Shown: positions 51,701 to 60,446 of the stretch, piece by piece
How positions within the stretch are numbered: the first letter of the stretch is position 1
Layout: every line of letters begins with the position of its first letter
NCBI RefSeq assembly: GCF_001594145.1
Contig: NZ_LVCF01000025.1
Location: 124,001 to 188,000 of the forward strand
Direction: 5' to 3'
DNA from: Branchiibius sp. NY16-3462-2
GTDB taxonomy: Bacteria > Actinomycetota > Actinomycetes > Actinomycetales > Dermatophilaceae
Length of the DNA stretch: 64,000 bases
Program-made: the position numbers and the translations under genes
Notes under the pieces: generated by a model
The model's input: only the letters and a program-made list of their open reading frames with translations
Databases searched by the model: none
Told to the model about the DNA's origin: nothing

Positions 51701-52533
51701 CCGCCGTGACCGCACGCAAGGGGCGCACCCGGGGCTGGAACGCGGTCGCGATCCTGCTCGCCGTCGTCTGGGTCTTCCCGGTGTACTGGATCGTCAACAG
51801 CTCCCTGCAGCCGACCGAGAAGCTGCGCGGCACCACGCCCGCCTTCTTCCCGAGCTTCGATTTCTCCGCCTACGGACGCGTCTTCGGGCCGGACTTCCTT
51901 GCCTCGCTTCGCCTTTCGCTGACCGTGACGCTGATGGCGATCATCGCTTCAGTCATCTGCGCGTTCATCGCCGCCGTTGCCATCTCCCGGTTCCGCTTCC
52001 GCGGCCGGATCTCCTTCATCCTGGTCGTGCTGGCCGTGCAGATGATCCCGCCGGAAGCGCTGTTCATCTCCCAGTACAAGATGCTGGCCGACTGGAACCT
52101 CTACAACACCGCGTTCGGTCTGGCCCTGCTCTACACCGCGATGATCCTGCCCTTCACCATCTGGATGCTGCGCGGCTTCGTCGACGGTGTCCCGTTGGAA
52201 CTCGAGGAAGCCGCGATGGTCGACGGCTGCAGCCGCATCGGCGCGTTCTTCCGGGTCACCTTCCCACTGCTCGCACCGGGCCTGGTCGCCTGCAGCGTCT
52301 ACGGATTCCTGCAGGCGTGGAACGAATACACCCTCGCCGTCGTGGTGATGGACCCGAACAACCGCACGCTGCCGCTGTGGCTGCGCGGGCTGTCCAGTGT
52401 GTCCAACCAGGCGGTCGACTGGCCGGCAGTCATGGCTGGCGCCACGCTGGTCGCGGTGCCGGTGATCGTGTTCTTCATGATCGTTCAGAACAAGATGGCG
52501 TCGGGTCTGGTGTCGGGCGCGGTCAAGGGATGA
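51697..52533 (+). CDS. ABC sugar transporter permease, second subunit
   Basis: A 278-residue MalG/UgpE-type permease with six helices. The EAA loop is ELEEAAMVDGCSRIGAFFRV. VFPVYWIVNSSLQPTEKL is the typical first periplasmic segment. The start overlaps the stop of the first permease by 4 nt (ATGA), and its own stop overlaps the start of the GH3 gene, so all three are translationally coupled. Confidence 0.92.
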   Translation: MTAVTARKGRTRGWNAVAILLAVVWVFPVYWIVNSSLQPTEKLRGTTPAFFPSFDFSAYGRVFGPDFLASLRLSLTVTLMAIIASVICAFIAAVAISRFRFRGRISFILVVLAVQMIPPEALFISQYKMLADWNLYNTAFGLALLYTAMILPFTIWMLRGFVDGVPLELEEAAMVDGCSRIGAFFRVTFPLLAPGLVACSVYGFLQAWNEYTLAVVVMDPNNRTLPLWLRGLSSVSNQAVDWPAVMAGATLVAVPVIVFFMIVQNKMASGLVSGAVKG

Positions 52534-53978
52534 GCGATCAGATCACCCGGGCGGCGTACGGCGTCCTACTAGCCGCGTTCGACGGCACCTCGATCCCGGA
52601 TTGGTTGCCGGCCGCCTACGACGCAGGCCTCGGCGGAATCTGCCTCTACGGCAACAACATCGCTGAAGGATCATCACTGGCGGCGCTGGGCCGTGAGGTG
52701 CGCGCCCTGGCGCCGGACGCCGTACTCACACTGGATGAGGAAGGCGGCGACGTCACCCGGCTGCACACCCTCGACGGCAGTCCCTACCCGGGTAACGCCG
52801 CCCTCGGCCGGGTCGACGACATCGACGCCACGCGGGTCGTCGCCGCAGCGATCGGGGCCGAACTGCGTGACGCGGGAGTGTGGTTCAACCTCGCCCCGGT
52901 CGCGGACGTGAACAGCAACTGGCGCAACCCGGTCATCGGCACCCGCAGCTTCGGTGCCGATGCGAACCTGGTCGGACGGCACACCGTGGCCTACCTCATG
53001 GGCCTGGCCGACTCAGGCGTCGCCGGCTGCCTCAAGCACTTCCCGGGCCACGGCGACACCGCGACCGACTCCCACGTGTCGCTCCCCACGGTCACCGCCG
53101 ATGAGGCCACCCTGCGCGAGCGGGAACTGCTGCCGTTCCGGATGGCCATCGCGTACCAGGCACCGGCGATCATGACCTCGCATGTCGTCCTGCAGGCCCT
53201 TGATCCGAGCCGTCCTGCAACCCTGAGCCGCCCGGTACTCACCGGCCTGCTGCGCGAGGAACTGGGCTATGACGGGGTCATCGTCACCGACGCGCTCGAC
53301 ATGGCCGGTGCCAGCCAGGGGCGCGGCATTCCCGCCGCGGCGGTCGAGTCCCTTATCGCCGGAGCCGATCTGCTGTGCCTCGGCCCGCAACACGGACCGA
53401 CACCGACCGTGCTGTACGACTGCGCCCGGGCCATTGCCGCCGCCGTCGATGACGGGATCCTTCCTGCAGCCCGGTTGCTCGACGCTGCCGAACGCGTGGG
53501 CGCCCTCCGACAGCGCTGGACCACCGCTGCCGAACCCAACCCGTCCGCGATCGACACCGGTCGCGCTCGAGCGCGGGCCGTCGCCGACCGTATCGTCGCT
53601 GGCTCCCCACGACTCGACCCTGGCCCGGTCACCGTCCTGCGGATCACCAGTGGCACGAATCCCGCTGTCGGCGAGACGGTGTGGGGTCAGCTGCCCCTCG
53701 GGTCGTGCACTGACGTAGCCGTCGCCGAACTGGAGCAGACACCCCCGCCGACCGGACCGGCCGTGATCGTCGGCCGCCGCGCCAGCAGCGACCCGCAGGT
53801 GTGGGCGTGGCTGGCGCATTGCCTCGAGCAGAACCCGCAGGCGATCGCCGTGGAACTGGGTTGGCCGACACCGGCCGCCAAGCAGCACCCCGCCGTGGTC
53901 TGCACCTGGGGACAGGCCAAAGTGCTCACCGACGCCCTTGCGGACGCAGTGACCCCACGGACGCCTACGATCGGCTAG
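52530..53978 (+). CDS. nagZ: GH3 beta-N-acetylhexosaminidase (NagZ-like)
   Basis: A 482-residue cytoplasmic glycosidase. The signature KHFPGHGDTATDSHVSLP is the NagZ motif whose Asp-His pair replaces the usual acid/base Glu. The nucleophile Asp is in GVIVTDALDMAGAS. It should remove GlcNAc from imported chito-oligosaccharides or muropeptides. The ATG at 52530 overlaps the permease stop (ATGA). No signal peptide is present, consistent with action after import. The C-terminal ~130 residues form the second GH3-associated domain. Confidence 0.9.
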   Translation: MSDQITRAAYGVLLAAFDGTSIPDWLPAAYDAGLGGICLYGNNIAEGSSLAALGREVRALAPDAVLTLDEEGGDVTRLHTLDGSPYPGNAALGRVDDIDATRVVAAAIGAELRDAGVWFNLAPVADVNSNWRNPVIGTRSFGADANLVGRHTVAYLMGLADSGVAGCLKHFPGHGDTATDSHVSLPTVTADEATLRERELLPFRMAIAYQAPAIMTSHVVLQALDPSRPATLSRPVLTGLLREELGYDGVIVTDALDMAGASQGRGIPAAAVESLIAGADLLCLGPQHGPTPTVLYDCARAIAAAVDDGILPAARLLDAAERVGALRQRWTTAAEPNPSAIDTGRARARAVADRIVAGSPRLDPGPVTVLRITSGTNPAVGETVWGQLPLGSCTDVAVAELEQTPPPTGPAVIVGRRASSDPQVWAWLAHCLEQNPQAIAVELGWPTPAAKQHPAVVCTWGQAKVLTDALADAVTPRTPTIG

Positions 53979-54764
53979 GTGAACAGCTCCCGGTCACGTC
54001 TGGTCACTTTCGCTGCCACCTGCGGCCTCGTCCTGAGCCTCGCCGCCTGCGCGTCATCGATCGAGGTCGCCCTGCCGTCGAACGCGGCCACGACCAGCGG
54101 CACCGCGTCCAGCGCCCCGACTCCCCCCGCCTCAAACAGCAGCGCCAGCAGCACGTCGAGCGACAGCACGACACCGACGGTCGATGCCCTGACCCAGCAG
54201 ATCACGGCGAACTTCAACAGGGCCAAGAGCGCGCACCTGGTGGGTACGTACACCAAGGACGGCGAGACCCGGAAGTTGGACATTTCCGGCGCGGTCGATG
54301 GCAGCAACCAACGCACCGTTCTCACGATCGACAAGGACAACGTCAAGGCCGAGATCCGCACGGTGGGCGACCGGGTCTACGTCAACGGCAACGAGGGGTA
54401 CTACCGCACTTCCGGGGTGCCCAGCAGCAGGGCAAAACAGGTCGCCGGTCGGTGGCTGTCGGTCCCGGCGATCACGGCCGGCTCCCTCACCAAGGAATTC
54501 TCGCTGCGCACCATCTTCACCGACCTGGCGTCCAACATCGCCAAGAGCCGCAACGCTGGTCTGACCGTCACCGGTTCCACCCGTAACGGGCAGAAGGTCT
54601 GGCAGGCAGCCAACGCACAGACGACCATCGTGGTGGCCGCCGACGGCAGCGGCCGACTGGTCAGCGCCTCCAACAACGGCCTGCTCAACACCCAGGCCTA
54701 CACCTTCGACCAGTGGGACTCCGCGCCCACCGTCGAGGTCCCGGCCGATGCGATCACGACCTGA
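53979..54764 (+). CDS. LppX/LprG-like lipoprotein
   Basis: A 261-residue lipoprotein with lipobox LVLSLAAC. After a Ser/Thr linker, the domain has QQITANFNRAKSAHLVGTYT, DRVYVNGNEGYYRTSG and the end YTFDQWDSAPTVEVPADAI, shared with the next gene and with the long form at 46904. Start GTG directly follows the nagZ stop codon, and TACGAT ends 7 nt upstream, suggesting it also has its own leaderless promoter. A role in lipid or envelope handling is possible by analogy; nothing more can be said. Confidence 0.78.
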   Translation: MNSSRSRLVTFAATCGLVLSLAACASSIEVALPSNAATTSGTASSAPTPPASNSSASSTSSDSTTPTVDALTQQITANFNRAKSAHLVGTYTKDGETRKLDISGAVDGSNQRTVLTIDKDNVKAEIRTVGDRVYVNGNEGYYRTSGVPSSRAKQVAGRWLSVPAITAGSLTKEFSLRTIFTDLASNIAKSRNAGLTVTGSTRNGQKVWQAANAQTTIVVAADGSGRLVSASNNGLLNTQAYTFDQWDSAPTVEVPADAITT

Positions 54765-54790
54765 GCGCACCTGACCCTTAGCATGACCGG

Positions 54791-55573
54791 ATGACCCGTC
54801 ACGTCACCCGATCCACCCTGTCCGTCGCCGTCGCTGGACTGGCCCTCTCCCTGGCTGCCTGCAGCAGCACCACGACCGTCACCGCAACGGGCAGCGGGAC
54901 CGCCGGCCGCAGCACGACCACCAGCGCCAGCCCCAGTCCGACCGCCAGCACCACATCCAGCACCACGAGCAGTAGCGCTGCCACCCCCACCGTGGAGGGC
55001 GCCGTACAGCAGATGAACGCCGGCTTCGCCAAGACTAAGACCGCCCACGTGGTCGCCGAGTCCGTGGACGGTAGCGAGACGATCAAGATCGAACTGGCCG
55101 GCACCATCGACGGCAAGAACCAGCAGGGCATGCTGTCCAACAACTCCGCCGCGGAAGGCGGCACCGTGCAGTTCGTCGTGGTCGGTGGCAAGCAGTACCT
55201 CAAGGGCGACGCGGACTACTACAAGCACTCCGGAAACTCCAACGGCGCCAAATACGCAGGCAAGTGGGTCATTGCGCCGGCATCCGCGAGCGCAGGGTTC
55301 AGCCAACTGACGCTGAAGAGCCTCTTCGATGAGATGGAGAGCAACTTCGATGCTGCCAAGACCGGGAAGATGAAGCTGACCAACGTCACCGAGAACGGCG
55401 CGCCGGCCTGGCAGATCGCCGACAGTTCGACGACGGGCGTGATCGCCGCTGACGGATCGGGTCACCTGCTGCGTGCTGAGCACAAGGAGGCGGGCAAGAC
55501 CGAGAAGTACGTCTTCGACCAGTACAACGCCGTTCCCCCGGTCACCGCACCGGCAGGGGCGATCCAGGGCTGA
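54791..55573 (+). CDS. LppX/LprG-like lipoprotein, tandem paralogue
   Basis: A 260-residue lipoprotein with lipobox ALSLAAC, clearly paralogous to the preceding gene: QQMNAGFAKTKTAHVVAESV, KQYLKGDADYYKHSGNS, and YVFDQYNAVPPVTAPAGAI. TAGCAT ends 6 nt before the ATG, so it has its own leaderless start. The two genes probably arose by tandem duplication. The 3' end is 4 nt from the stop of the convergent M56 gene. Confidence 0.78.
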   Translation: MTRHVTRSTLSVAVAGLALSLAACSSTTTVTATGSGTAGRSTTTSASPSPTASTTSSTTSSSAATPTVEGAVQQMNAGFAKTKTAHVVAESVDGSETIKIELAGTIDGKNQQGMLSNNSAAEGGTVQFVVVGGKQYLKGDADYYKHSGNSNGAKYAGKWVIAPASASAGFSQLTLKSLFDEMESNFDAAKTGKMKLTNVTENGAPAWQIADSSTTGVIAADGSGHLLRAEHKEAGKTEKYVFDQYNAVPPVTAPAGAIQG

Positions 55574-55577
55574 GGGG

Positions 55578-56492
55578 TCAGCGGCCGGCCAGGGCCCAGG
55601 CGGTGACGGCCAGCGGAAGCGCGACCAGCACGGCGCTGACCGCGGTGACGATCACCGTCTGGGCGGTGTAGGAGCGGGTGTCGGCCAACCGTTCAAGGCG
55701 CGCCACGGCTGGTGCTCCCCCGCCACCCATCGCCCCCGAAGGGTGCGGCGCATCCGCCAACAGCACGATCGCGCGGGCCACCGGAGCCCGCCCGACGACC
55801 TGTTCGGCCCCCCGGTCAGCCAGGATCTCCACCAGTAACCGGCCACGGCCCAGGCCGCGATCGCTGCGCAATGCGGTGGGTACGGCGGTGTGCAGCACCG
55901 TGAAGAACTCCAGGATCAGGTCGTGCCGCTGCCGTAGATGGGTCACCTCGTGGGCCAGGACCGCCTGCAAACCGACCGGCCCCAGTTGCTCGCCGATGGC
56001 GTCGCTCACCACCACGCGGCTGCGCAGGCCGGGAACGCAGTACGCCGTGGGAGTCGGGTGAGCCAGCACCGTCAGGGAGTGCGGTGGGCTGCCCAGGGCG
56101 CGCCATCGACGTACGCCGAGTGGCGGCTCCACGCCGGGGTCAACGGCCAGGAGGTCGATGAGTTCGCGATGCTGGCGCCGGGAGGTTCGCAGCGCGGTTC
56201 CCACGCGGTGTCCCCGCACAGCCAGGCGCCCGAGCAGGACGCCGGACACGACGATCCCGACCAGCAGCATCGGCAGGTGCGCGGCCGGATCGGGCAGCTC
56301 CCGTCCCTCGCGGACGAAGCCGAGCACAGCGACCGGCGCGAGCAGGACACCGGCGAGGATCGCGGCGACGGAAACCGCTTGCCATAGCAGCAGACTGGCT
56401 CCGGGCGAGCGCACCTGACCGCGCCATCGCGGCAGCAGGTGCGTGGTGAGCAGGCAGGCCGCTGCGATGAGGAGAAGAAGCAGCGCCGGCAC
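55578..56492 (-). CDS. M56 family metallopeptidase (BlaR1/MecR1-like)
   Basis: A 304-residue membrane protease. LQAVLAHEVTHLRQRHDLIL is the zinc motif HExxH, and helices flank it at both ends (PALLLLLIAAACLLTTHLL, and TVIVTAVSAVLVALPLAV). VPGLRSRVVVSDAIGEQLG is typical of M56. It lacks the extracellular penicillin-binding domain of BlaR1, like the mycobacterial homologue. These proteases cleave BlaI-type repressors; a BlaI gene lies at 46488. GTG 56492 is chosen as start because the first helix follows directly. Confidence 0.85.
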   Translation of the reverse strand: MPALLLLLIAAACLLTTHLLPRWRGQVRSPGASLLLWQAVSVAAILAGVLLAPVAVLGFVREGRELPDPAAHLPMLLVGIVVSGVLLGRLAVRGHRVGTALRTSRRQHRELIDLLAVDPGVEPPLGVRRWRALGSPPHSLTVLAHPTPTAYCVPGLRSRVVVSDAIGEQLGPVGLQAVLAHEVTHLRQRHDLILEFFTVLHTAVPTALRSDRGLGRGRLLVEILADRGAEQVVGRAPVARAIVLLADAPHPSGAMGGGGAPAVARLERLADTRSYTAQTVIVTAVSAVLVALPLAVTAWALAGR

Positions 56493-56542
56493 CCCTTTAT
56501 TGTCTCGCAGTTCGAGGGGTGCCGGCGCCAGTTCGCGCGCGA

Positions 56543-58873
56543 TCAGGCCGGGTCGGGCGCCTCTTCGTGCGCCGCATGCTTGGGAGCGTGCTGTTGGCCG
56601 TCGCTGCTGATGCCCTGTAGCTTCTCGCCCTCGACGTCCACCGAGGGCAGGATCTTGTCCAGCCACTTTGGCAGCCACCAGGCCTTCTCACCCATCAGGA
56701 ACATCGCGGCCGGGATGATCATCATCCGCACCAGGAAGGCGTCGAAGAAGACCGCCGCCGCGAGCGCGAAGCCCATCGAGACGATGAACTGCTGGCCCTG
56801 CAACATGAAGGCTGCGAAGACCGAGATCATGATGCAGGCCGCGGCCGTCACAACCCGGGCGCCGTGCCGGAAACCGTCCACCACCGACTCGTGGGCGTCC
56901 GCGCCGTGCACGTGCGCTTCTCGCATCCGGCTGACCAGGAAGACCTGGTAGTCCATCGCCAACCCGAAGACGATGCCGATCAGGATGATCGGCAGGAAGC
57001 TGACGATGGGTTCGCCGGAGAAGATCCCGAAGGCGCCCTTCTGGAAGATCATGACGGTCGCACCGAAGGTCGCCAGGACCGACAGCAGGAAGCCCAGCGT
57101 CGCCGTCAACGGGACGAGGATCGAGCGGAAGACCATCATCAACAGGATGAAGGCCAGGCCGACCACGATCGCCAGATACTTCGGCAGGGCCGAGGTCAGC
57201 GCGTCGGAGACGTCGGTCTGGATCGCGGTGACGCCCGTGACGCCGACCGTGGTCTTGGTCTTCGCCTCGATGGCCGACTGACCGTCGCGCAGGTTGTTCA
57301 GCAACGTGGTCGTTGCCTCATCGTCCGGGCCGGACTTGGGCGTGATCAGGATCTGCGCACCCGTGGAGTCCTTGTTGACTGCGATGACCTGTGCGTTGGC
57401 GACGTCCCCCTGCGTGGCGGCCCACTCGGTCACTGCACCGAACGCGGCCAGGCGTGCCCTCGGCTCCTGGATCCCGGTGGCGTCCACCACGGTGATCAGC
57501 GGCGCCGCCCGGCCGGGGCCGAAGCCCTCCGAGATCAGGTCAGCGGCCTTGCGCTGGGTGGTGTTGGTCGCGGCCGTCGAGTCGGTCGGCAGGGCCAGGT
57601 GCAGGTCCTTGGCCGGGACGGCCAGCACAATGAGGACCAGCGTGACGATGCCGCCGATGACCGCCGGTCGTTTGCCGATGAAGCGGGCCCACCGGACGCC
57701 GTTGTTGATGACCTTGCCGTCGGAGTCGAAGTCGCGGTGCGGGGTCCGGAACGAACCGCCGAAGGCGTGCGACTTCAACATGCCGAGGACCGCGGGCAGC
57801 AGGGTGAGCGCGACCAGGACCGCGAAAAACACCGTGCCGGCGGCGGCCATACCCATGGTGGTCAGGAACGGGATACCGACCACGGACAGCGCGGCGAGCG
57901 CGATGAGCACGGTCAGACCCGCGAAAACGACTGCGGAACCTGCCTTTCCGACGGCCAGCCCCGCAGCGTGCGCCCGGTCGTCGGTGTTGCGCAGCTCCGA
58001 GCGGTAGCGCGACAGGATGAACAGCGTGTAGTCGATCCCGACGGCCAGACCGATCATCGTGGCGAGGATCGGGGTGGTGGTGCTGATCGTCGTGAACTTG
58101 CTGGCGATCATCACCCCGATCGTCCCGGCGCCGACACCCACGAACGCGGACAGGATCGGCAGACCGGCAGCGACCAACGAGCCGAAGGTGATCAACAGGA
58201 CGATGGCCGCCACGGCGACACCGAGCAGCTCACCGGAGCCGCCCTCGACGTCGAACTTCTGCATGCCGCTGCCGTTGACCTCGGCCTGCAGGCCGGTCTT
58301 GCGGGCATCCGCCAACGCCGACAGGACGGCATCCTGACTCGCGGGTTTGACGTCGGTCACCTTGGCAACATCGAAGTCGAAGCTCATCGTGCCGATCCGG
58401 CCATCGGCGGACAGCGGCAACAACGCCTTGGCGTTGGCTTCGGCCTGGGCGACCGGCTGGCCCTGCTTCACGGCGGCCTGCACCGCCATCTCGAACTGCG
58501 CCTGCGAACCCTGCACCGGGTTGACCAGCGTCTTGGCGTCGGCCGGCATCTGCGGGCCCTTCTTCAACTGCGCGATCAGGTCGTTCACCGCGTTGGAGTA
58601 CTTCTCCTCCTTCAGCGTGTGACCCTTCGGCGCGGCGACCACGACCGTCACAGCGGCCTGGTCTTCAGCGTTCCCCGTGCCGGGGAACAGCTTCTGCTGC
58701 ATCGTCTGGGCCTGCAGCGACGGGATGCCCGGGATCGAGAAGCTGTCCTGGTAGGGCTGCTTCACCGCGCCCGCGAGGGCGCCGAAGCCGACCAGGGCAA
58801 CGATCCACGCGATCAGGAAGAAGTACCACTTGCGGTACGCCGCGTGGCCGAGTTTGTAGAGCAGGGTCGCCAT
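56543..58873 (-). CDS. MMPL/RND family transporter
   Basis: A 776-residue RND-type transporter with 12 helices and two large extracytoplasmic loops. The proton-relay Asp-Tyr pairs appear in AVGIDYTLFILSRYRSELR and GLAMDYQVFLVSRMRE, as in MmpL3. The opening ATLLYKLGHAAYRKWYFFL is common in actinobacterial MMPL proteins, which export lipids, siderophores or drugs. It lies 24 nt after a TetR-type gene (here frameshifted), which is likely its regulator. Confidence 0.92.
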   Translation of the reverse strand: MATLLYKLGHAAYRKWYFFLIAWIVALVGFGALAGAVKQPYQDSFSIPGIPSLQAQTMQQKLFPGTGNAEDQAAVTVVVAAPKGHTLKEEKYSNAVNDLIAQLKKGPQMPADAKTLVNPVQGSQAQFEMAVQAAVKQGQPVAQAEANAKALLPLSADGRIGTMSFDFDVAKVTDVKPASQDAVLSALADARKTGLQAEVNGSGMQKFDVEGGSGELLGVAVAAIVLLITFGSLVAAGLPILSAFVGVGAGTIGVMIASKFTTISTTTPILATMIGLAVGIDYTLFILSRYRSELRNTDDRAHAAGLAVGKAGSAVVFAGLTVLIALAALSVVGIPFLTTMGMAAAGTVFFAVLVALTLLPAVLGMLKSHAFGGSFRTPHRDFDSDGKVINNGVRWARFIGKRPAVIGGIVTLVLIVLAVPAKDLHLALPTDSTAATNTTQRKAADLISEGFGPGRAAPLITVVDATGIQEPRARLAAFGAVTEWAATQGDVANAQVIAVNKDSTGAQILITPKSGPDDEATTTLLNNLRDGQSAIEAKTKTTVGVTGVTAIQTDVSDALTSALPKYLAIVVGLAFILLMMVFRSILVPLTATLGFLLSVLATFGATVMIFQKGAFGIFSGEPIVSFLPIILIGIVFGLAMDYQVFLVSRMREAHVHGADAHESVVDGFRHGARVVTAAACIMISVFAAFMLQGQQFIVSMGFALAAAVFFDAFLVRMMIIPAAMFLMGEKAWWLPKWLDKILPSVDVEGEKLQGISSDGQQHAPKHAAHEEAPDPA

Positions 58874-58897
58874 GGTTCCTCGTCTGGTGAGTGCGAT

Positions 58898-59475
58898 CTA
58901 GCGGATGGAAATCAGGGACCGGGCCACCTGCAGGTGGTCCCGGACGATGGTGTCGAGCGTGCGGTCGTCGGGATGCCCGACGAATTGGTCCAGAGCGCTA
59001 CCGAAGACGCCCTTGATGACACCGAGGGCCACGCACGCCTCGTCGCGCGGCAACCCGGAGCGTTGCTCGACAAGGCCGGTCATGGTCTTGGCAACCTCAT
59101 CGAATCGTGCGACGGCGGCGTTGAACACCCTCGGATTGGTGATCAAGCAGTCGCGCATCGTGGTCCATTGCTCACGGGTCAGTGGGCCCCACACCGTCAC
59201 ACTGCGCACACGAGTTCTCCCAGGTCGCCCATGAGGTCGCCCTGCGGACCGCCGGCCAGGAACGTGTCGACCGCATCCTGCGGCAGGCCGGGCGGTGCAC
59301 CCAGCACAGCATCAAGTTTGCCCGGGAAGTAGTTGAAGAGCGTGCGACGGGAGACTCCGGCCTGCTCGGCCAACTCCTCGAGGGTGAAGTGCTCGTAGCC
59401 CTGCTCGACCGCCAGACGCTGCGCGCAGAACGTGATGCGCAGAGCCGTCTTCTCGCGACGGGTCAGGGTGGACAT
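58898..59475 (-). pseudogene. TetR-family regulator, split by a frameshift
   Basis: Two overlapping frames together give a normal TetR regulator of about 190 residues. The first (59197-59475) has the N-terminal helix-turn-helix: TLEELAEQAGVSRRTLFNYF. The second (58898-59209) carries the ligand-binding half: TREQWTTMRDCLITNPRVFN and ARFDEVAKTMTGLVEQRSG. The frames overlap for 13 nt around a GTGTG-rich stretch, consistent with a small indel. Whether the change is in the genome or in the assembly cannot be told. It is the first gene of the MMPL operon. Confidence 0.75.
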
Positions 59476-59486
59476 GAGGGAAACAT

Positions 59487-59512
59487 TTGCATTCTGGGGG
59501 CAGATAGTGCAA
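59487..59512. promoter_or_regulatory. possible TetR operator
   Basis: TTGCA and TGCAA half-sites 16 bp apart in the region between the TetR gene and the DUF4282 gene. The arms are only partly symmetric beyond these five bases, so the call is tentative. Confidence 0.35.
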
Positions 59513-59656
59513 TTCGAGAGGGTGTGATCCGCGCCTCATTGCGTTCGCTGGGCCTAGTCCGCCGCCGCGTCGGCGCGTAACCCGAGGGTGTAGGTGACCT
59601 CGGCTAGGTTGGAAAACAATCAGTCACTCACCACGCGATCCATGAGGGAGACGATC

Positions 59657-60427
59657 ATGACCGACTCCGATACGCCGAGCACCCCCGACCCCCAGCAGCC
59701 GGCACGACCCGGCAGCCTCGGGCAGTCCTACCCGGGGCCGGAGCACACCCAGCCGACCCCCACGCACGGTGCACCCGCCGGCGGTCAGCCGCAGGCGCCG
59801 TACCAGGCCCCCGGTCAGCAGCCCCCCGCCCAGCAGCCCGCGGCTCCGCAGCAGGCACCCGGCCAGCCGGCGCCGGGGCAGGGCCGCCCCTCGCAGTACC
59901 AGCAGCCCCCGCAGGGCTACCCGCAGCAGGGCGCCCCCCAGCCCGGCGCACCGCGCCAGGGCTACCCCCAGCAGCCGGGCTACCCACAGGGCCAACCGCA
60001 GGGCTTCGGGCAGGCGCCCGGCCAGGGCCAACCGCAGCAGGGTGGACCCGGTTTCGGGCAGCAGGCGGCGGCCGTCGGCGGCCAGTTCGCCAACGACGCC
60101 GGCAAGGTTGCCAAGGGCGCTGGCGACGGGCTGGGCGCGCTGTTCTCCGACCTGCAGTTCAAGAAGTCCCTGACCGGGAAGCTGGCCAGCATCGTCTTCC
60201 TGGGCGCCATCGTGTGGGCGATCCTGAACTTCATCAGCAACCTCACCTACTACTGGGGCACCGGCTACGGCGGCTACAGCAACATGAGCGGCGGGTCGGC
60301 GTTCTTCCACACCATCGCCGACATCATCTGGCTGTTGTTCTTCATCATCGCCGTCCGGATCACGCTGGAGGTAGCGCTCAACATCGCCAAGATCGCTGGG
60401 CGCGAAAAGGATTCGAGCGCCAAGTAG
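59657..60427 (+). CDS. DUF4282 membrane protein with Pro/Gln-rich N-terminus
   Basis: A 256-residue protein. Residues ~1-135 are a low-complexity Pro-Gln-Gly region (repeats of QGYPQQ and GQPQ type). Two helices follow (IVFLGAIVWAILNFISNL and IADIIWLLFFIIAVRITL) in the pattern of DUF4282. RITLEVALNIAKIA after the last helix is typical. The family is common in actinobacteria, of unknown role. GGGAGA precedes ATG 59657. The gene is divergent from the TetR gene. Confidence 0.78.
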   Translation: MTDSDTPSTPDPQQPARPGSLGQSYPGPEHTQPTPTHGAPAGGQPQAPYQAPGQQPPAQQPAAPQQAPGQPAPGQGRPSQYQQPPQGYPQQGAPQPGAPRQGYPQQPGYPQGQPQGFGQAPGQGQPQQGGPGFGQQAAAVGGQFANDAGKVAKGAGDGLGALFSDLQFKKSLTGKLASIVFLGAIVWAILNFISNLTYYWGTGYGGYSNMSGGSAFFHTIADIIWLLFFIIAVRITLEVALNIAKIAGREKDSSAK

Positions 60428-60446
60428 CACTCGGGCACATCGCGCA

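Noticed and set aside
56864..59332. An 822-codon frame opposite the MMPL and TetR genes
   Set aside because: It crosses the boundary of two real genes on the other strand and has a low-complexity Asp/Arg/Gly/Gln composition.
59690..60060. Short tandem repeats that could suggest a CRISPR or satellite
   Set aside because: They are in-frame repeats of Pro/Gln/Gly codons within the DUF4282 gene and have no spacer structure.
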